DNA from: Nocardioides immobilis
GTDB lineage: Bacteria; Actinomycetota; Actinomycetes; Propionibacteriales; Nocardioidaceae
Direction of reading: 5' to 3'
NCBI RefSeq assembly: GCF_003515065.1
Contig: NZ_QXGH01000022.1
Coordinates: forward strand, 79,626 to 143,625
Length of the DNA: 64,000 nt
Part shown: one piece after another, positions 1 through 8,763 of the stretch
Position numbering within the stretch: the stretch's first letter is position 1
How the letters are laid out: every line of letters begins with the position of its first letter
Program-made: the position numbers and the translations under genes
Notes under the pieces: generated by a model
Databases searched by the model: none
Told to the model about the DNA's origin: nothing
Seen by the model: only the letters and a program-made list of their open reading frames with translations

Positions 1-67
1 GCTCCCCTCTGGCGGACGCATGAGTACAAGGCCAGTCTGCCTCGGCCCAGGACCGAACGATCCCAAA

Positions 68-86
68 TTTAATCCAGCATTGAAAT
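68..86. promoter_or_regulatory. Operator-like palindrome (site a)
   Basis: TTTAATCCAGCATTGAAAT is an AT-rich inverted repeat in otherwise GC-rich DNA. It resembles the recurring palindrome found before most catabolic operons of this window but has one extra base in the centre. It may serve a gene beyond the left edge or the TetR remnant downstream. Confidence 0.45.
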
Positions 87-100
87 CTGGTCAAGAGTTA

Positions 101-121
101 TTTGAATCGTGATTCGATTTT
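101..121. promoter_or_regulatory. Operator-like palindrome (site b)
   Basis: TTTGAATCGTGATTCGA is a near-perfect inverted repeat (GAATC/GATTC arms) 15 bases after site a. The pair looks like a double operator for a TetR-type repressor. Confidence 0.5.
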
Positions 122-180
122 GCTCCCGGTGGCTCGCGCCGCCTGACGCGCCGCCGCCTGACCTCGGGTCCTAGGATCCG

Positions 181-465
181 TTGACGAAGTCCGGCTACCG
201 CGCAGCGGAGGGCGCGATCCGGGTCTGGTCGCGGGTCGACCCCAAGGTCGGCGAGGTGCAGCGCGCGGTCGATGAGCAGCGCTTCCACGTCGTCGCGGAG
301 TCGATGCGGGACCTCGTCGGCCCCAAAGCCGCGCACCAGTTCGCGCGGCTCGGCTACAGCGTCCTGGTCGGGTTCGAGCTCCTCGCCGCTGACGGCGGGA
401 CGGACGAGCTGGCGTGGTCGCTGGACCAGGTGCTGCAGGCAGCACTCCGGTTCGCCGGCCGCTAG
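181..465 (+). pseudogene. 5'-truncated TetR-family regulator, C-terminal half only
   Basis: The 94-residue frame begins at a TTG and is preceded in frame by a TAG at 172-174. Its sequence resembles the ligand-binding half of TetR proteins: an early Arg-Val-Trp-Ser segment, a Val-Asp-Glu-Gln-Arg stretch and a closing helix ending LVGFELL. The N-terminal helix-turn-helix of a normal 190-200 residue TetR is absent, and the DNA upstream encodes nothing similar in any frame. It is most likely a remnant that no longer binds DNA. The last four bases overlap the convergent aldehyde dehydrogenase. A short intact ORF of unknown role cannot be excluded. Confidence 0.4.
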
Positions 466-1856
466 AACAGCTTGCGCATCAGCGCCTTGGCCCTGTCGCT
501 GTACGGCGGGTAGACGATCTTGAGGTCCGGCCTGATCGTCTTGACCAGGACCGCCTTGCGGTGGCTGAGGGCCTGGAAGCCCCACTCGCCGTGGTAGGCA
601 CCCATTCCGCTCGCGCCGACTCCGCCGAACGGGAGCGTGGGGACCAGGCAGTGCAGCGCGACGTGGTTGACGACGGCGCCGCCGGCGGGGATGGCGTCGA
701 CCAGCCGGTCCGTGACCGCCCGGGTGCTGCTGAACACGTACATCGCCAGCGGCTTCGGCCGTCCGTTGACGAACGCGATCGCGTTGTCGATCGAGTCGTA
801 GCTCACGACGGGGAGGATCGGGCCGAAGATCTCCTCGGTCATCGCCGGCTCGTCCGGATCCGGGTCCACGAGGATCGTCGGCTGCATGCGGAGTGCGTCG
901 GCGTCGCTGACGCCCCCAAGGACGACGTCGGCTTTGGTCGCGGCGAGGTAGCCGGAGAGCCGGGCGAACTGGCGGTCATTGACGATCCGCAGGCCCTCGG
1001 GGCGGTCGGCGACGATGTCGGTGATGGCGGTCTTGAGGTGTACGACCAGCTCATCCCGCACCGACTCGTGGACGAGCACGTAGTCCGGGGCGATGCAGGT
1101 CTGGCCCGAGTTCATGGTCTTGACCCAGGCGATCCGTCGAGCAGCGACCGCGAGATCGGCATCCTCGGTCACGATGACCGGGCTCTTCCCACCCAGCTCG
1201 AGCGTGACCGGGGTGAGGGTCGCAGCGGCACCGGTCATGATCTTCCGACCGATCTCCGTGCCGCCGGTGAAGAAGGCATGGTCGAAGCCGAGCGACAACA
1301 GGTCCTGGGTGACGATTCCGTCGCCCTCGACGACCCTGACCGCGTCCGGGTCGAGGTAGTGCGGGAGCGCGTCCGCGAGCAGGCGGGAGGTCGCCGGCGC
1401 CAGCTCCGACGGCTTGAGCACGACGCAGTTCCCCGCGGCAACGGCCGCGACCAGAGGGCTCAGGCTGAGGTAGATCGGGTAGTTCCACGGCCCGATCACC
1501 AGCACCACGCCGAGCGGTTCGTACTGGACCCGCGCAGATCCCGGGAGCTGGGTCAGCGGCACACGCTGGCGCTGCGGCCGCATCCATCGCTTCAGGTGCC
1601 TCTTCGCGAAGTTGACCTCACCCATGGTCGACGCGATGTCGCCGAACCACGCGTCGAACGGCGGGCGCCCGAGGTCGGCGCCGAGTGCCGACGCGATGTC
1701 GTCCTCACGCTCCTCGCAGAACCGGGCGATGCCGTCGAGCTGGCGGATCCGCCACTCGTAGCTGCGGGTCCTGCCCGCCGCGTGGTGGTGCCGGAGCGTC
1801 GCCACCAGGTCGGCCAGGTCGGCTGACGCCGGCGCGCGGGTTGTGTTCGCGGTCAT
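462..1856 (-). CDS. Aldehyde dehydrogenase, ALDH3/coniferyl-aldehyde type
   Basis: This 464-aa NAD(P)-dependent aldehyde dehydrogenase should oxidise an aldehyde to the carboxylic acid. Visible motifs are FTGGTEIG (196-203) in the cofactor fold, the general base Glu220 in LELGGKSP and the nucleophile Cys254 in NSGQTC. Length and lack of an N-terminal extension fit the class-3 fatty/coniferyl aldehyde dehydrogenases. It is the last gene of an operon reading SCP2, acyl-CoA ligase, P450, SDR and this enzyme. The SDR and this protein could therefore take a P450-made alcohol to an acid for CoA ligation. The substrate is unknown. Confidence 0.9.
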   Translation of the reverse strand: MTANTTRAPASADLADLVATLRHHHAAGRTRSYEWRIRQLDGIARFCEEREDDIASALGADLGRPPFDAWFGDIASTMGEVNFAKRHLKRWMRPQRQRVPLTQLPGSARVQYEPLGVVLVIGPWNYPIYLSLSPLVAAVAAGNCVVLKPSELAPATSRLLADALPHYLDPDAVRVVEGDGIVTQDLLSLGFDHAFFTGGTEIGRKIMTGAAATLTPVTLELGGKSPVIVTEDADLAVAARRIAWVKTMNSGQTCIAPDYVLVHESVRDELVVHLKTAITDIVADRPEGLRIVNDRQFARLSGYLAATKADVVLGGVSDADALRMQPTILVDPDPDEPAMTEEIFGPILPVVSYDSIDNAIAFVNGRPKPLAMYVFSSTRAVTDRLVDAIPAGGAVVNHVALHCLVPTLPFGGVGASGMGAYHGEWGFQALSHRKAVLVKTIRPDLKIVYPPYSDRAKALMRKLF

Positions 1857-1880
1857 CGTGTCTCCTCGTCGATCCGCTGG

Positions 1881-2672
1881 TCAGATCTCGGGCGCGGGGA
1901 CCAGGCCGGTGAAGACCGAGCCGGAGACGCCGCCATCGACGATCATCGGGTGGCCGTTGATCCACCGCGCCTCGTCGGACGCCAGGAAGAGGATCGCCTC
2001 GGCGATGTCATCGGGCGTGGCGTGGCGACCGAGGAGCTCCTTCAGCCCATTGAGGGTGTCCTTGCCCATCGACTCCTCGAAGTCGGCCAGGATAGGCGTC
2101 TCGACGGGCCCGGGAAGTACGGCGTTGATGCGCAGTCCCATCTCGCTCAGGGCCAGACCCATCGTCATCGTATAGACGGTGGAGCACTCCTTGGAGAAGT
2201 TGTAGGAGTTGCCCTCCTGCGGGTTCGCCTCCCACCAGTCGACGGCTTCCTCATAGGTGTCGGTGGCGAGCAGCTCCATGATCGTCCCGAGGCGCTTCTC
2301 CCACTGGAAGCCGGCCGTCGAGGACACGATCACGACATTGCCGCCCTCCTTGAGCTGGCCGAGCAGACTCTCGGTCAGGTACCGGACGGCGAAGGTGTTG
2401 ACCTTCATCACGACATCGGCGGGCAGAGTTCCCGGAACACCGGCGACGTTGAGGAGCGCGTCGTACTCCCCGTCGAGCTCGACCAGCGCCTTGTCGATGC
2501 TCGCGACATCGGCGAGATCCACCGGGATGTGGCGCGTCACGGGGGCCGTCGGCTCGTTGCGGTCCAGGCTGTGCACCTCCGCGCCGGCCGCCAGCAACTT
2601 GCGGGCGACGGTGTCGCCGATGCCGGACGCGGCGCCCGTCACGACATACCTGCGCCCTGCGAAGTCAGTCAT
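1881..2672 (-). CDS. SDR oxidoreductase, coniferyl-alcohol dehydrogenase-like
   Basis: 263-aa classical short-chain dehydrogenase/reductase. The Rossmann motif TGAASGIG sits near the N-terminus, followed by NVAG, the catalytic Ser region (IVSSTAG) and a catalytic Tyr-x3-Lys as YNFSK. A long insert rich in Trp and acidic residues precedes the Tyr, as in 3-alpha-hydroxysteroid and coniferyl-alcohol dehydrogenases. It lies 24 bases before the aldehyde dehydrogenase and 33 bases after the P450 in the same operon. Successive alcohol and aldehyde oxidation is a reasonable inference, but the substrate cannot be read from sequence. Confidence 0.85.
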   Translation of the reverse strand: MTDFAGRRYVVTGAASGIGDTVARKLLAAGAEVHSLDRNEPTAPVTRHIPVDLADVASIDKALVELDGEYDALLNVAGVPGTLPADVVMKVNTFAVRYLTESLLGQLKEGGNVVIVSSTAGFQWEKRLGTIMELLATDTYEEAVDWWEANPQEGNSYNFSKECSTVYTMTMGLALSEMGLRINAVLPGPVETPILADFEESMGKDTLNGLKELLGRHATPDDIAEAILFLASDEARWINGHPMIVDGGVSGSVFTGLVPAPEI

Positions 2673-2705
2673 CGAGTATCCTCTCGTTCCAGGGGTTCAG
2701 GTGGG

Positions 2706-3965
2706 TCAGCCGACGTCGCACGGCATCGCCTTCACGGCCCGCACGAAGTTGCCGGTGAGGTACTCCGGCTCGCCGAGCTCGAGCCCGGGAGCGCGGGTGA
2801 GCAGCTGGTGGAAGAGCTCGCGGAGCTGCATCTTCGCCACGAAGTTGCCCATGCAGTAGTGCACGCCGCCGCCACCGAAGCCGACGTGGGGGTTGGGGTC
2901 GCGGGTGATGTCGAAGACGTCGGGGCGGTCGAAGACCCGCTCGTCCCGGTTGCCCGAGGAATAGACCATCGCGACCCACTCGTCCTTGCGGATGAGATGA
3001 CCGCCGAGCTCGGTGTCCTGGGTGGCCGTACGCCGGAACGTCATCACGGGCGACGCCCATCGGACGAACTCCTCGATCGCGAGACCGATCCGCCCGTCGA
3101 AGTCCTCGAGCAGGAGCGCCTTCTGGTCGGGAAACTGCTGGAGAGCCATCGCCGCGATGCTGATCGAGTTGCGGGTGGTGTCGTTGCCGGCGACCGAGAG
3201 CAGCACGAAGAAGGAGGCGATCTCGTCGTCGGTGAGCCGCTCGCCGTCGACCTCGGCGTTGACCAGATTGGTCATCAGATCGGCCTTCGGGTTGGCGCGA
3301 CGCTCCTCTGCGAGCTCCATGCCCATCATCAGCAGACCGACGAGTGATTCGTTGAGGATCTCGCCCGGCTCCCGCCCGGCGGCGACGTCCTCGTCGTTCC
3401 ACGACACCATGCCGTCGGCGTAGTGCGCAGCCAGCTCGCGCTTCTCCGGGTCCTCCAGACCGACCATCTCGTAGATCGTCCACATGGGGAGCTTCTTGGA
3501 CACCAGGGAGACGAAGTCGCCCTCGCTGGCCTCGAGGAGCTCGTCGACGATCCGGCGTGCCTGGTCCTTGATCTGCTCGTGGATCTTCTTGACCTGCTTC
3601 GGCGTGAACGCCGACGACACGAGCTTGCGCAGCTTCGGGTGGCGCGGAGCGTCCATCCCGAGGAACGACCCGGCCGCCTCGAGGATGTCCGAGGGGACCT
3701 CTTCGAACTGGAAGCCGTCGCCCGAGCAGAACAGCTGCGGGTTCTTGCTGATGTACTGGATGAGCTCATGGCTCGTGGCGACCCAGACGCCCTCGTTGTC
3801 CGGCGGCATCAGGCCCCCCTCGAGCGGACGGTGCCAGCTGAGCGGACGCTCACGCCGCAGCACCTTGAACGTCTCCTCACGTTCCTCGGCCGTCTTCGCC
3901 CAGAACCCCAGGTCGGAGACGCTGAGCGGGTCGAAGGTCCGCGGCGGCACGATCAGGCTCGTCAT
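2706..3965 (-). CDS. Cytochrome P450
   Basis: A 419-aa soluble bacterial P450 with all core motifs: the I-helix oxygen-activation motif AGNDTT (259-264), the K-helix ExxR (Glu299-Arg302) and the heme loop FGGGGVHYC with ligand Cys371. Overall style recalls the actinobacterial CYP125/CYP142/CYP124 group that hydroxylates sterol side chains or methyl-branched lipids, but no subfamily is assigned. Its ATG overlaps the stop of the upstream acyl-CoA ligase by 4 bases, so the two are translationally coupled. Electrons probably come from the 3Fe-4S ferredoxin and reductase at 14322-15778, which carry an operator of the same kind. Confidence 0.95.
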   Translation of the reverse strand: MTSLIVPPRTFDPLSVSDLGFWAKTAEEREETFKVLRRERPLSWHRPLEGGLMPPDNEGVWVATSHELIQYISKNPQLFCSGDGFQFEEVPSDILEAAGSFLGMDAPRHPKLRKLVSSAFTPKQVKKIHEQIKDQARRIVDELLEASEGDFVSLVSKKLPMWTIYEMVGLEDPEKRELAAHYADGMVSWNDEDVAAGREPGEILNESLVGLLMMGMELAEERRANPKADLMTNLVNAEVDGERLTDDEIASFFVLLSVAGNDTTRNSISIAAMALQQFPDQKALLLEDFDGRIGLAIEEFVRWASPVMTFRRTATQDTELGGHLIRKDEWVAMVYSSGNRDERVFDRPDVFDITRDPNPHVGFGGGGVHYCMGNFVAKMQLRELFHQLLTRAPGLELGEPEYLTGNFVRAVKAMPCDVG

Positions 3966-5503
3966 GAGCCGGCTCCTGCCGGTGCATAGAACTTCTCCAG
4001 CTCGCGCTTCACCAACTTGCCGGTCGGCGTCCGCGGGATCGTGTCGACGAAGTCGACCGACCGGGGCGCCTTGAAGTGCGCGATCCGCTCGCGGACGTAG
4101 GCGATGAGCTCGCGCTCGAGCTCGGGGCCGGGCTCGACGCCGCCCTTGAGCTGGACGACGGCCTTGACTTGCTGGCCCATCTCCTCGTCCGGCACGCCGA
4201 TCACGGCGACGTCGTAGATCTGCGGGTGCAGGGTCAGGACGTTCTCGACCTCCTGCGGGTAGATGTTCACTCCGCCCGAGATGATGACGAACGCCTTGCG
4301 GTCGGTCAGGAACAGGTAGCCGTCCTCGTCCAGGTAGCCGAGGTCCCCGACCGTCGTCCAGGTCGGGTGCTGCGGATGCGTTGCCTCAGCCGTCTTGTCC
4401 GGGTCGTTGTGGTAGTCGAACGGGCGGGCGTCGCGCTCGAAGTAGACCGAGCCGACCTCCCCCGCGGCGAGCTCTTTGCCCTCGTCGTCACAGATGTGGG
4501 CGATGCCGATCATGGCCTTGCCGACGGTGCCGCGTTTGCCGAGCCACTCGGGCGTCGAGACGAAGGTGATCCCGTGCTGCTCGGTCGAGCCGTAGTACTC
4601 GAACACGATCGGCCCCCACCAGTCGATCATCGCCTGCTTGACCTCGGGCGGACACGGCGCCGCGGCGTGGACCGCGAGCCGCAGCGAGGACGTGTCGTAC
4701 GACGTACGTACGTCCTCGGGGAGCTGGAGCATCCTGACGAACATCGTCGGGACGAACTGGGCGACGGTGATCTTGTGGTCCTGGATCGCTGCGAGGGCGC
4801 CCTCGGCGTCGAACTTCTCCATCATCACGACGGTGCCCCCGAGGGACTGGACCGCACCGCTCCACTTGAGCGGCGCGGCGTGGTAGACCGGCGCGGGCTG
4901 CAGGTAGACGTCGTCGGGGCCGACCTTGAAGACGCCGCCGAGCAGGCCCGTGATCGGGTCCCCCGGCTCGTCGACCTGGATCGGCAGCATGGCCTGCCGC
5001 ACGCCCTTCGGCCGACCGGTCGTCCCCGAGCTGTACATCATGTCCGAGCCGCGCGGCTGGTCGGTCAGGCGCGGAGCACCGCTCGTGAGCAGCTTGCCGT
5101 AGTCGTCGTAGCCGTCGACCGCGCCACCGAAGGCAAAGGCGTGCACCACGTCGACCGACTGACGCACCGTTGCCACGAGCTCGCCCAGGGCGGCGCTCGC
5201 GATCAGCACCCGCGCCCCGCTGTCGTTGACGATGTAGGCGACCTCTTCGGCCGAGAGGTTGCGGTTCACCGGTGTGATGTAGAGGCCGGAGCGCAGCAGC
5301 GCCCAGTAGACCTCGTAGCACTCGGGCGCGTTGTCGGCGAGCAGGGCGACGACGTCACCCTTCCGCAGGCCGAGGTCGTGCAGCGCCGCGGCGATCTCGG
5401 CCGACCGCTCGTCGAGCTGACCGTAGGTGAGGGTCCGGCCCGAGCCAGCCATGATGACAGCCGGCTTGTCAGGGGTGGACTGGGCGATCACTCCAGGGAA
5501 CAT
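3962..5503 (-). CDS. AMP-forming acyl-CoA synthetase (FadD-type)
   Basis: 513-aa adenylate-forming ligase that activates a carboxylic acid to its CoA thioester via an acyl-adenylate. The phosphate-binding loop reads YSSGTTGRPKGV, the A5 motif is YYGSTE, the A7 region is VGDLGYLDEDGY and the C-terminal catalytic lysine lies in TPTGKLVKR, so all expected catalytic segments are present. It is second in the P450 operon, after the SCP2 protein, and overlaps the P450 start. Context suggests an organic acid arising from or feeding the P450 pathway. Confidence 0.93.
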   Translation of the reverse strand: MFPGVIAQSTPDKPAVIMAGSGRTLTYGQLDERSAEIAAALHDLGLRKGDVVALLADNAPECYEVYWALLRSGLYITPVNRNLSAEEVAYIVNDSGARVLIASAALGELVATVRQSVDVVHAFAFGGAVDGYDDYGKLLTSGAPRLTDQPRGSDMMYSSGTTGRPKGVRQAMLPIQVDEPGDPITGLLGGVFKVGPDDVYLQPAPVYHAAPLKWSGAVQSLGGTVVMMEKFDAEGALAAIQDHKITVAQFVPTMFVRMLQLPEDVRTSYDTSSLRLAVHAAAPCPPEVKQAMIDWWGPIVFEYYGSTEQHGITFVSTPEWLGKRGTVGKAMIGIAHICDDEGKELAAGEVGSVYFERDARPFDYHNDPDKTAEATHPQHPTWTTVGDLGYLDEDGYLFLTDRKAFVIISGGVNIYPQEVENVLTLHPQIYDVAVIGVPDEEMGQQVKAVVQLKGGVEPGPELERELIAYVRERIAHFKAPRSVDFVDTIPRTPTGKLVKRELEKFYAPAGAGS

Positions 5504-5545
5504 GTCTTCTCTTCTCGGGTGTAGTGCAGGTCTGGGCGAGCGACG

Positions 5546-5947
5546 TCAGACGATCAGCTCGTCGCGCCCGTTGGCGCGGAGCATGTCGACGTACTTGGGG
5601 TAGAGCTTCTTGCCAAGGGGGGCGAGCTTGAGCAGGCTCGCGACGTTGCCCTGGACCTTGATCTTGCTCTTCGCCATTGCGAGCGGAAGGTTCACCTTCC
5701 CCTGCCAGTAGGCGTTGCCGGTGTCGGCGGTCATGCTCATCACCGCGGACGCCTCAGTGGACTCGTCGCCTTCGTAGACGGTGCCCGAGGTCGCGTCGAT
5801 GATCAGGGTCGAGTCCGGCTCGGTGTAGACCGTCTTGAGCACGATGCCGGTCGCCTTGAGCTTGGGGCCGACCTCCGGGTCCGCGAACGCCGTCTCGAAG
5901 ATGCCTCCGAGGTACTGACGCACCTCTGCCGAATCTGAGAACCCCAT
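5546..5947 (-). CDS. SCP2 sterol-binding domain protein
   Basis: A 133-aa single-domain protein of the SCP2 family, small soluble carriers with a hydrophobic tunnel for sterols, fatty acyl-CoAs or other lipids. The central TLIIDATSG strand, the acidic ESTEASAVMSMTADT segment and the WQGKVNLPLAM helix match the fold. The start ATG is supported by an AGGAGG ribosome-binding site 5 bases upstream. It is the first gene of the operon with ligase, P450, SDR and aldehyde dehydrogenase, driven from 5948-6123. It probably presents the hydrophobic substrate to those enzymes. Confidence 0.85.
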   Translation of the reverse strand: MGFSDSAEVRQYLGGIFETAFADPEVGPKLKATGIVLKTVYTEPDSTLIIDATSGTVYEGDESTEASAVMSMTADTGNAYWQGKVNLPLAMAKSKIKVQGNVASLLKLAPLGKKLYPKYVDMLRANGRDELIV

Positions 5948-5966
5948 CGCTCCTCCTTCTGCTGAA

Positions 5967-5985
5967 TTGAATCAAGATTAGATTC
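5967..5985. promoter_or_regulatory. Operator-like palindrome (site c)
   Basis: TTGAATCAAGATTAGATTC lies 20 bases before the SCP2 gene start. It matches the recurring palindrome and is placed to repress the SCP2-ligase-P450 operon. Confidence 0.6.
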
Positions 5986-6037
5986 TATCCTCGTCGGAGC
6001 CGCGGGACTTGTCAACAGACGAGACGGCACCTCGACA

Positions 6038-6058
6038 TTTATCCGAATGTAGATTAAA
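6038..6058. promoter_or_regulatory. Operator-like palindrome (site d)
   Basis: Read on the minus strand this contains TTTAATCTACATTCGGA, matching the recurring palindrome. It is the second site of the 176-base divergent promoter region and lies about 65 bases before the FAD oxidoreductase gene. Confidence 0.55.
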
Positions 6059-6123
6059 AATACTGGAAGGTCCACCCCGAACTGGGACGGCCCGTCCGAC
6101 GTACGACCCCGAAGGGATCCGAC

Positions 6124-7842
6124 ATGCCCCAGGTGCCCGCCACCGACACCCCGCGCGAGGTCGACGTCGTCGTCGTCGGCTCGGGCCACAACGGCCTGGT
6201 CGCTGCGGCCTACCTCGCGAAGGCAGGCCTCGACGTACTCGTCGTCGAGGCCGCCGCCACCGCCGGCGGCATGACGTCAACGAACCCGTTCGAGCCCGAG
6301 GCGCCGGAGTACATGATCAACGAGGCGTCGATCCAGGCCTCGCTGTTCCGGACGACCACGATCGACGCCGACCTGGGCCTGTCCCGCAAGTACGGTCTGA
6401 AACAGACCGTGATCGACCCGGCGCACTTCCAGCTGGCCGCCGACGGCTCGTCCCTGGGCCTCTGGCGCGACCCGAGGAAGACCGCCGCCGAGCTCGAGCA
6501 CTTCTCGAGGAAGGACGCCCGGGCGCTGCTCGAGCTCTACGAAGTCATCGACGCCGCGGTCGACATCGGCCTGCCGATGATGCAGACCAACGTCACCCGC
6601 CCGGAGCTGATGCAGATCTTCAAGGCGGTCAAGGGCGCCGCCAAGAACCGCAAGCAGCTGGTCAACATCGGGCGCTGGATGACCAGCTCCCAGGCGGAGG
6701 CGATCGAGGAGAGCTTCGAGCACGACATGATCCGCGCTCCCCTGCTGACCTCGCTTCCGTTCATGCCGTTCGATGCCGACCTCTCCGGCTGGTCGCTGAT
6801 CTATCTGGGCGTCCTCAGCAAGTACGGCGTCGCGATGTTCCACGGCGGGACCGGATCCCTCCCGAAGGCCCTGATCGGCTCGATCCGGGACCACGGCGGT
6901 GACGTGATCACGAGCTCGCCTGTCGAGCAGCTCCTCATCGAAGGCAATCGCTGCACCGGCGTCCGGATCGCCGGCGGTCAGGAGATCCGGGCGCGGCGCG
7001 CGGTCCTCACCGCCTGCTCGCCGAAGACCACCCTCACCCGGCTGCTGCCGCCAGGCGTGCTGGAGCCCAAGAAGCAGAATGCGGCGGACCACATCCCGAC
7101 CAAGAAGCGCGGCATCTCCGACTACAAGCTCAACGTCGCCCTCTCGGGGCGGATCGACATGTCGAAGCACGAGAAGTGGCGCGGCGACGGCATCGACCTC
7201 CGCGTCGCCTGCAACTGCTACCACACCTACGAGCAGGCGCTCGAGGCCGCGCGGGCCTGTGTCCGCGGCCAGGTCCCCGACGCCGTTCCCGGTCTGGCGC
7301 AGGTGACCAACGCATTCGACCCGTCGATGTCCCCTCCGGGCAAGGATCTCTGGTGGTTCTGGACCGGGCTGGTCCCCTCCATCCCGGAGGAGGGCTGGGA
7401 CGTGGCCCGCAAGAAGATCACTGAGAGCGTGATGAAGGACGCCGAGGAGTACTACAAAGGCGTCGAGTCGCTCGAGGTCGCCCGGCGGCCGCTGGCACTG
7501 CCCGACATCGAGGAGCGGTTCTGGGCGATCGACGGCAGCGTCTACCACGTCGATCCGACGATCAGTCGCTTCGGTCCCAACAAGCCGGTCGCCGGCTTCG
7601 CCGGCTATGCCACCCCGGTCGACGGCCTGTTCCTCACCGGGTCCGGCACCCACCCCGTCGCCGGCATCAGCGGCATGCCCGGTCAGAACGCTGCCCGCAC
7701 GATGCTCAAGCACTTCAACCTCGAGGACAAGGGCGGCCGCCTCGGCGTACTGCGCGCGAAGCTGGCGCGCGACCGGGAGCTGCGCGGCCAGGAGCCGTAC
7801 ACCTCAGGTCAGAACGACCCGTTCCCGACCGCGAACCTCTGA
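6124..7842 (+). CDS. FAD-dependent oxidoreductase, PYROXD2/phytoene-desaturase-like
   Basis: 572-aa flavoprotein with an N-terminal FAD-binding motif VVVVGSGHNGLVAAAYLAKAG, ending in the Glu-containing VVEAAA strand, and a C-terminal FAD closure GLFLTGSGTHPVAGISG. This arrangement belongs to the carotenoid desaturase/PYROXD2 group of NAD(P)/FAD oxidoreductases that desaturate, isomerise or oxidise hydrophobic substrates. It starts the rightward operon opposite the P450 cluster and is followed after 10 bases by an SDR. A paralogue lies at 33911-35551, also next to AveC-like genes, so the two modules probably do related chemistry. Confidence 0.85.
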   Translation: MPQVPATDTPREVDVVVVGSGHNGLVAAAYLAKAGLDVLVVEAAATAGGMTSTNPFEPEAPEYMINEASIQASLFRTTTIDADLGLSRKYGLKQTVIDPAHFQLAADGSSLGLWRDPRKTAAELEHFSRKDARALLELYEVIDAAVDIGLPMMQTNVTRPELMQIFKAVKGAAKNRKQLVNIGRWMTSSQAEAIEESFEHDMIRAPLLTSLPFMPFDADLSGWSLIYLGVLSKYGVAMFHGGTGSLPKALIGSIRDHGGDVITSSPVEQLLIEGNRCTGVRIAGGQEIRARRAVLTACSPKTTLTRLLPPGVLEPKKQNAADHIPTKKRGISDYKLNVALSGRIDMSKHEKWRGDGIDLRVACNCYHTYEQALEAARACVRGQVPDAVPGLAQVTNAFDPSMSPPGKDLWWFWTGLVPSIPEEGWDVARKKITESVMKDAEEYYKGVESLEVARRPLALPDIEERFWAIDGSVYHVDPTISRFGPNKPVAGFAGYATPVDGLFLTGSGTHPVAGISGMPGQNAARTMLKHFNLEDKGGRLGVLRAKLARDRELRGQEPYTSGQNDPFPTANL

Positions 7843-7852
7843 GTCTCACGCC

Positions 7853-8650
7853 ATGGACCTGGGACTCAGCGGGGCGCGCGTCGTCGTGACCGGCGGCGCG
7901 TCGAACATCGGCCGGGGCATCGTGCACGCCTTCGCCGCCGAAGGCTCGCGGATCGTCATCAGCGACATCGACGGTCCCCAAGCAGAGCGGGTGCGAGACG
8001 AGGCGAGGCGACTCGGCGCGCAGGACGTCGTGGTCGCCGTCGGCGACCTGACGAAGGACGGCGTCGCGGACGCCGCGGTGGGCGAGGCCGTCGAGCGATG
8101 GGGCGGCGTCGACGTACTCGTCAACAACGCAGGGTGGAGTGTGCCCGGCTTCATCGCCAAAAACACCGACCGCGACAACTGGCAGCGCACGGTGGAGGTC
8201 AACTTCTACACGGCGATCGCGGCCACCCAGGCGGCGCTCGGGCCGATGCGCGATGCCGGCCGCGGGTCGATCGTGTTCATCGCCAGCGAGTCGGCCTTCG
8301 GGCAGATCCGGCAGGGTGTGTACGGCGCCACCAAGGCGGCCGTCGTCGCCCTCGCGCGGACCACCGCGCGCGAGCACGGCCGACACGGGATCCGGTCGAA
8401 CATCGTCTGCCCGGGCCTGGTCATGCCCGATGGGCCGGAGGCCGTGGGCGCGGACAGCCTCTGGTCCGTCGGCGAGGACAACGTGTTCAACGAGAAGCAG
8501 ATGGAGTACCTGCTCAAGGACACGCCCCTGCAGCGGCTCACGACCGCGGCCGACGTCGCCGGCTCGGTGTTGTTCCTCGCCTCGGAGACCGCCTCCCGCC
8601 AGGTGACGGGGCAGCTCTTCAGCGTCAGCGGCGGCTACACCATGCCGTGA
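7853..8650 (+). CDS. SDR oxidoreductase
   Basis: 265-aa short-chain dehydrogenase with glycine motif TGGASNIG, the NNAG motif, catalytic Ser in FIASESA and YGATK as the catalytic Tyr-x3-Lys. An insertion after the Pro-Gly-Leu-Val segment lengthens the substrate loop. The ATG is 10 bases after the stop of the FAD oxidoreductase, so the two are probably co-transcribed and may act in sequence on one alcohol/ketone pair. A hydroxyacyl-CoA or cyclic alcohol dehydrogenase role is possible; the substrate is not evident. Confidence 0.85.
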   Translation: MDLGLSGARVVVTGGASNIGRGIVHAFAAEGSRIVISDIDGPQAERVRDEARRLGAQDVVVAVGDLTKDGVADAAVGEAVERWGGVDVLVNNAGWSVPGFIAKNTDRDNWQRTVEVNFYTAIAATQAALGPMRDAGRGSIVFIASESAFGQIRQGVYGATKAAVVALARTTAREHGRHGIRSNIVCPGLVMPDGPEAVGADSLWSVGEDNVFNEKQMEYLLKDTPLQRLTTAADVAGSVLFLASETASRQVTGQLFSVSGGYTMP

Positions 8651-8666
8651 CGGCGAGTGAGCGTCA

Positions 8667-8686
8667 TTTTATCTTGCATTAGAAAC
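8667..8686. promoter_or_regulatory. Operator-like palindrome (site e)
   Basis: TTTTATCTTGCATTAGAAAC sits in the 113-base gap before the membrane protein at 8764. The right half ATTAGAAA is identical to the strong sites; the spacing is one base longer. Confidence 0.5.
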
Positions 8687-8763
8687 ACACACGACGTACG
8701 GTAGTCGAACACGTTGTTCGATCCCGTCGACCGCCGCGGTCACGGGGACCTGGAGGTCAAGTC

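Noticed and set aside
414..1826. 470-codon plus-strand frame
   Set aside because: Antisense shadow of the aldehyde dehydrogenase; Arg/Asp/Val-rich with no family motif.
4690..4715. CGTACGTACGT repeat resembling the ATACGTA element
   Set aside because: It lies inside the coding sequence of the acyl-CoA ligase and lacks the TATGCCG part.
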